Positions 5,695 through 8,777 of a stretch of 8,777 bases of DNA are shown here, in pieces. Each line of letters opens with the position of its first letter. Within the stretch, counting starts at the first letter, position 1. Under the pieces are notes generated by a model. It searched no databases. It was not told the origin of the DNA and worked only from the letters and a program-made list of their open reading frames with translations. The stretch is from Nitrosomonadales bacterium (GTDB lineage: Bacteria; Pseudomonadota; Gammaproteobacteria; Burkholderiales; Nitrosomonadaceae). Location of the stretch: the NCBI GenBank assembly GCA_004525885.1, contig SPBV01000070.1:1-8777 (forward strand), given 5' to 3'. Position numbers and translations under genes: made by a program.

Positions 5695-8268
5695 CTAGAA
5701 AGTAGCTATGAGTGTCGCACGTGCAGTTATAGGCGCACCAGGGAGAATATTGTTATCATTATGAGATGCTTCAATATAATTCACATCAAATAGGTTTTGA
5801 ATATTTATCTGAGCACGTAAATATTTGTTAATTCTACCGTATATTGCTGCATCCACTCTCGTAAATGCTGGCAAGGTAACTGCATTAGTAGTTGTAGTAA
5901 ACATATTGCTACGTCCGATAATGCCAAATCCAGCGCCAAACCATGGTGTAAAGTCATAACGATTCCACACTGAGTACATATGCTTAGGTAATTCACCCAA
6001 AGTCGCATTTGTAGCAGTAAAAGTACCCTCTTGATAAGTGTACGCTCCGATGACGCTCCAGGCATCTGTAATCCGACCATTTAAACCCGCTTCCACGCCG
6101 CGAACACGCGTGCCTCTGCCCAGAAAATCTACACCCGGAGTACCTGAAGGAAGAATCACATTAGTACGATCTAACTGATAAAATGCAGTGTTCACCGCTA
6201 AATTGGGAAGAACATCTACTTTTATTCCCCCTTCAATATTGATAAATCTTTCTGGGGTCAGTGTGGCAGTAGTTACGGTTATCGAGTTGAGTTGATCTCC
6301 TGCTCGCGGTTGATTAGACAAGCTGTAGCTTCCGTATATGGATACTCGTTCCACTGGTTTAAATACCAGCCCGAACCGTGGTGATATTAAATCATCCCTA
6401 GCGCTTATTTGAGGGGATAAACCATCTTTTCTTATAGAATCCGTCTCGAATCGATCGTAACGAACCCCAGCGATTGCATGTAACTGTGGCAGAATTTCAA
6501 TCTGATCTTGTATAAAAACACCGACCACACTTGTGGAAATATGGTTGTTATTATCTTGAAGTCCTCTGTTTACAAATGTTATAGGAGTGTCCGTAATTGG
6601 ATTCGCGGCTGATATAACCTCTGATGTAGATACACCATTAAAAAACCCCGTTTGTCGCAACTGGTCCGTAACCTGTCGTCCTACTTCAACACCTGTTACC
6701 ATCTTGTGTTTAAATCGCCCTGTGTCGAATGAAAACAAAAGATCTGTTTGATTAAAAAAGTTTTCCCGATCCGTCGTGTCGTTGTACGCACCAAGTCCTA
6801 CCTGTCCTGCCCCATTTACAGAGCTATTTGCATATACGTTCTGATAATACTTATCAAAAATAGCGTAGTGCGTACGGTTGCGAATAGCCACCGCATCGTT
6901 GAATTTATGGTCAATATGCATACTAATAGATTTTTTATTTGTATCTGTTGGGCTACGCCTAGGGTCACCAAAAAATATGCTTTTATTTGTATTAAATGGC
7001 ATCCCTGCAAATGATGGAATCCCCCGATCGGCAATTCGATCATCCTTAAAAAACTCTGCTTGAATCACAACCTTAGTACGATTAGTGGGCTTAATTGTAA
7101 CCGTAGGGGCTATACCATAACGTTGGTTCTCTACACCCTGTCGAAAACTACCTGAGTGCTCATATAAACCATTGAAGCGAACTGCAACCATGTCATTTAC
7201 AACATGCCCTGCATCCAAGGAAAATCGCTTATGGTCATACGACCCCCCTGAAAACCTAATCTCTTGCACTGGATTCCAATTCGCTTCCTTTCGGACCCGG
7301 TTAAATATACCGCCCGAACCACCACGACCAAACATCAGTCCATTTGGACCTTTTAATACCTCAAGCCGGTCAATATTATAAAAATCTCTAAAATGCTCAA
7401 CGTCATCACGTATACCATCAATATAGAAGTCTCCACTTGAACGATTTCCGCGAAAAACCAGCGCATCACGATTCCCCTCGCCTGATGACACACCTACACC
7501 CGGTACATAACGTACAGACTCAGTTACACTAAGTGGGGACAGATCCTGGAGTTGTTCTTGTGATATTACTGTTATAGATTGCGGAACATCACGTATCAAC
7601 GTGTCTGTCTTTGTTGCGGTGATACTTCTTGGAACAGCATAACCATGTTCTATATCTGCGGCTACTTTTACCACAGGTAATATGGTTGTATTCTCTGAAG
7701 ACTGAGTATCAGGTTTCGTTGCTTCAACTTTCTTCACGATGTACCCACCATCCTGTGGCACCGCTTGTAATCCACTTTCTACCAACAGAAAATCTAGTCC
7801 CTCCTGAATAGAAAATTTACCATTTAGCCCTTGTGTCGTAATGCCTTCTATATTTTTAGCGTCATAAGAAATATTGGCCTCTGTTTGTTTTTTAAAATTC
7901 TCCAAAGCATCTTTCAGCGGGCCTGCGGAAATCTCATATGTTTGTTCCGTAACATCATTAACGAGGCTTGACACCACATCAACAATAGTTGCTGCTGCCA
8001 AAGCATGGCTGGAAACAGCCATTGAGGCCACCCCAAAATAAATTATTATGCCAAGTAATGCTACTCGTAGTGAGGTCTGATTATTACTATATTTGGTTTT
8101 GGTGCAGACAGGTGTAGTAGTGAATCTAATTAGAGAAATCCCAACTGTATTGGATATGATAAGATTTTTAGCAGTAACAAGCTTAAGTCGCATAAATTTC
8201 TCAGTGCGAACTGTTTCTAGCAGAAATGAGACAGCAGTAACTAAGGAATTCTTTTTCAGTTTTTTCAC
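5695..8268 (-). CDS. TonB-dependent siderophore receptor with STN signalling domain
   Basis: An 857-residue outer-membrane receptor. A hydrophobic signal core (about 68-83) ends in SSHALA, with predicted cleavage near residue 91. It is followed by a Secretin/TonB short N-terminal (STN) domain at about 110-180 (YEISAGPLKDALENF, LLVESGLQAVPQDGGYIVKK), a plug domain at about 222-330 (VPQSITVISQEQL, YIDGIRDD, RLEVLKGPNGLMFGRGGSGG, FNRVRK), and a beta-barrel ending in QNLFDVNYIEAS and a C-terminal phenylalanine, typical of siderophore receptors. It imports a ferric-siderophore using TonB/ExbBD energy. The STN domain is characteristic of receptors that signal through a FecR/FecI-type anti-sigma/sigma pair, but neither gene is in the window. 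The start is GTG at 8268, the first in-frame start after an upstream TAG, with AGGGA 9 nt before it. This leaves an unusually long 67-residue stretch before the signal core; ATG at 8193 (M26) is an alternative start. The siderophore cannot be named from sequence. Confidence 0.93.
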   Translation of the reverse strand: MKKLKKNSLVTAVSFLLETVRTEKFMRLKLVTAKNLIISNTVGISLIRFTTTPVCTKTKYSNNQTSLRVALLGIIIYFGVASMAVSSHALAAATIVDVVSSLVNDVTEQTYEISAGPLKDALENFKKQTEANISYDAKNIEGITTQGLNGKFSIQEGLDFLLVESGLQAVPQDGGYIVKKVEATKPDTQSSENTTILPVVKVAADIEHGYAVPRSITATKTDTLIRDVPQSITVISQEQLQDLSPLSVTESVRYVPGVGVSSGEGNRDALVFRGNRSSGDFYIDGIRDDVEHFRDFYNIDRLEVLKGPNGLMFGRGGSGGIFNRVRKEANWNPVQEIRFSGGSYDHKRFSLDAGHVVNDMVAVRFNGLYEHSGSFRQGVENQRYGIAPTVTIKPTNRTKVVIQAEFFKDDRIADRGIPSFAGMPFNTNKSIFFGDPRRSPTDTNKKSISMHIDHKFNDAVAIRNRTHYAIFDKYYQNVYANSSVNGAGQVGLGAYNDTTDRENFFNQTDLLFSFDTGRFKHKMVTGVEVGRQVTDQLRQTGFFNGVSTSEVISAANPITDTPITFVNRGLQDNNNHISTSVVGVFIQDQIEILPQLHAIAGVRYDRFETDSIRKDGLSPQISARDDLISPRFGLVFKPVERVSIYGSYSLSNQPRAGDQLNSITVTTATLTPERFINIEGGIKVDVLPNLAVNTAFYQLDRTNVILPSGTPGVDFLGRGTRVRGVEAGLNGRITDAWSVIGAYTYQEGTFTATNATLGELPKHMYSVWNRYDFTPWFGAGFGIIGRSNMFTTTTNAVTLPAFTRVDAAIYGRINKYLRAQINIQNLFDVNYIEASHNDNNILPGAPITARATLIATF

Positions 8269-8277
8269 AACCCATGG

Positions 8278-8282
8278 TCCCT
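8278..8282 (-). promoter_or_regulatory. Ribosome-binding site for the receptor's GTG start
   Basis: AGGGA on the minus strand lies 9 nt upstream of the GTG at 8268. It favours that start over the out-of-frame ATG at 8275, which would be only 2 nt from the motif. Confidence 0.55.
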
Positions 8283-8293
8283 AAAAGACAACC

Positions 8294-8364
8294 AAAAAAA
8301 AGGCTGGCTTGCCCGGGGGTGGGCTGGCTTGCCAAAATGTCACTGGCAAAGGAGGCAAGCCAGC
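8294..8364 (-). terminator. Attenuator-like hairpin with duplicated 3' arm in the receptor leader
   Basis: Read on the minus strand, arm A (GCTGGCTTGCC, 8364-8354) can pair over 11 bp with either of two identical downstream arms: A'1 (8333-8323, loop 20 nt) or A'2 (8313-8303, loop 40 nt). Only A'2 is followed at once by a run of eight U (8301-8294), so A:A'2 resembles a Rho-independent terminator while A:A'1 would prevent it. A third 6-bp pairing, TTGCCA (8349-8344) with TGGCAA (8334-8329), competes for A'1 and would free A for A'2. The element lies between the promoter and the receptor start, so premature termination would reduce receptor expression. It could instead simply be a terminator bounding the upstream unit. 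The pairing is seen; the switching is inferred. Confidence 0.6.
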
Positions 8365-8502
8365 GACTACGGAACAGTTTGCATCTTACTTTAGAGCTAA
8401 TTCTGGATAGAGTTTTTCTTGTTACATCTAATTAGGGTGCAAAATAATATTTGTATATTGCTACCTTCCAGAATATATTGAATTTATCTTATAAACGATA
8501 TT

Positions 8503-8521
8503 AGTAATGAGAATGATTCGT
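8503..8521 (-). promoter_or_regulatory. Fur-box-like operator
   Basis: On the minus strand the site reads ACGAATCATTCTCATTACT. Against the classical 19-bp Fur consensus it matches at 12 positions, including 11 of the 13 central ones (AATGAGAATGATT on the plus strand). It directly abuts the -10 hexamer and covers the expected transcription start, the usual place for iron-dependent repression. The downstream siderophore receptor fits such control. Confidence 0.72.
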
Positions 8522-8550
8522 ACTATATAAAATATATTACAGGGATGCAA
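8522..8550 (-). promoter_or_regulatory. Sigma70-like promoter for the receptor gene
   Basis: The -35 TTGCAT (8550-8545, 4/6 to consensus) and -10 TATAGT (8527-8522, 5/6) are separated by exactly 17 nt, with an AT-rich spacer. The Fur-like site follows immediately. It lies about 50 nt after the stop of the upstream DUF2325-type gene, so the receptor probably has its own transcript. Confidence 0.65.
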
Positions 8551-8601
8551 GCCTTTTAAAAAAATAACCGTTGTGAGTTTCTCGGCAAAATTAAACCCGG
8601 G

Positions 8602-8777
8602 TTAGTTGTCTTGGGTACCGACTAGCACTTCTACTCCCCTAAAGAAGGTAGGCAGATTAGAACGACTCAAGAACACACAGGGCTTGCATGTACACTTACA
8701 GTAGCGTTTCACGGTAAAATAAGTCTCATGATTTACACAGTCAACTGGACAAACCACCATATCTGCACCGGATAGTA
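8602..8777 (-). CDS. DUF2325-type protein, C-terminal fragment (5' end outside window)
   Basis: Only the last 57 residues are present, ending in TAA at 8602-8604. The segment GADMVVCPVDCVNHETYF, followed by TVKRYCK, KPCVFLSRSNLPTFF and GVEVL, matches what I remember of the DUF2325 C-terminus (ADxVxFPVDCxSH, KRxC, KPxxxLRSxxLxxFxxxL). The fragment has six cysteines in 57 residues (fragment positions 9, 13, 26, 28, 30, 33), more than the family motif requires. The biochemical function of DUF2325 is not established to my knowledge. It is on the same strand as the receptor and about 330 nt upstream of it. With the Fur-type promoter in between, co-transcription is not obvious. Confidence 0.65.
   Translation of the reverse strand, partial: LSGADMVVCPVDCVNHETYFTVKRYCKCTCKPCVFLSRSNLPTFFRGVEVLVGTQDN

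Larger units (their letters stand above)
8269..8515 (-). promoter_or_regulatory. Long 5' leader of the receptor gene
   Basis: If transcription starts about 7 nt after the -10 box (near 8515), the receptor mRNA has a leader of roughly 245 nt with no sizeable reading frame. Its distal third contains the alternative hairpins at 8294-8364. The rest (8365-8500) is AT-rich, and I recognise no known riboswitch in it. The length is unusual for a simple Fur-regulated receptor and gives room for post-initiation control. Confidence 0.5.

Noticed and set aside
5689..5708. 7-bp inverted repeat (TAGCTAC/GTAGCTA) overlapping the receptor stop, a possible terminator
   Set aside because: The stem is short and AT-rich, and no U-tract follows on the minus strand.
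8207..8275. Short out-of-frame ATG reading frame of 22 codons overlapping the receptor start
   Set aside because: The ATG is only 2 nt from the AGGGA motif, the peptide has no clear features, and the GTG at 8268 is better spaced.
8553..8600. T-run with weak flanking complementarity after the DUF2325 stop, a possible terminator
   Set aside because: Only about three base pairs could form next to the T-run, which is not enough to call a terminator.
8541..8700. 9-bp inverted match ATGCAAGCC / GGCTTGCAT
   Set aside because: One copy overlaps the -35 and the other is inside coding sequence about 140 nt away; probably chance.

Overview
The window reads like a chromosomal segment of a moderately AT-rich Gram-negative bacterium, because it encodes a TonB-dependent outer-membrane receptor behind a Fur-type promoter. 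A beta- or gammaproteobacterium fits best. The mix of siderophore receptor and decayed integrase-type transposase recalls Nitrosomonas-like genomes, but that is an impression only. All intact genes lie on the minus strand, so the biological order runs from high to low coordinates.

Layout in transcription order. (1) 8602-8777: the C-terminal end of a DUF2325-type protein that enters from the right edge. (2) 8269-8601: a 333-base regulatory interval. It holds a good sigma70-like promoter, a Fur-box-like site just downstream of the -10, and a leader of about 245 nt. The leader ends in a hairpin with two alternative identical 3' arms, only one of which is followed by a U8 tract, which looks like an attenuator. 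(3) 5695-8268: an 857-residue TonB-dependent siderophore receptor with an N-terminal STN signalling domain. (4) 5190-5645, plus strand: a truncated, frameshifted remnant of an integrase-like transposase. A perfect 20-bp palindrome (5143-5187) lies beside it. (5) 1-4973: a tightly coupled four-gene operon, running off the left edge.

The operon is the most interesting part. It encodes a lysine 2,3-aminomutase (KamA) radical-SAM enzyme, two different D-Ala-D-Ala-ligase-like ATP-grasp proteins, and a GNAT acetyltransferase fused to a histone-deacetylase/acetylpolyamine-amidohydrolase domain. The genes overlap by 4, 4 and 8 nt. The KamA protein keeps the two aspartates that bind the lysine side chain in clostridial lysine aminomutase, so beta-lysine is the likely product. 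Two ligases plus an acetylating/deacetylating protein then suggest assembly and acetyl protection/deprotection (or turnover) of a beta-lysine-containing amide. I know of no characterised pathway with this composition, so the product is inference.

The receptor unit and the operon are separated by the transposase remnant, and nothing in the sequence ties their functions together.
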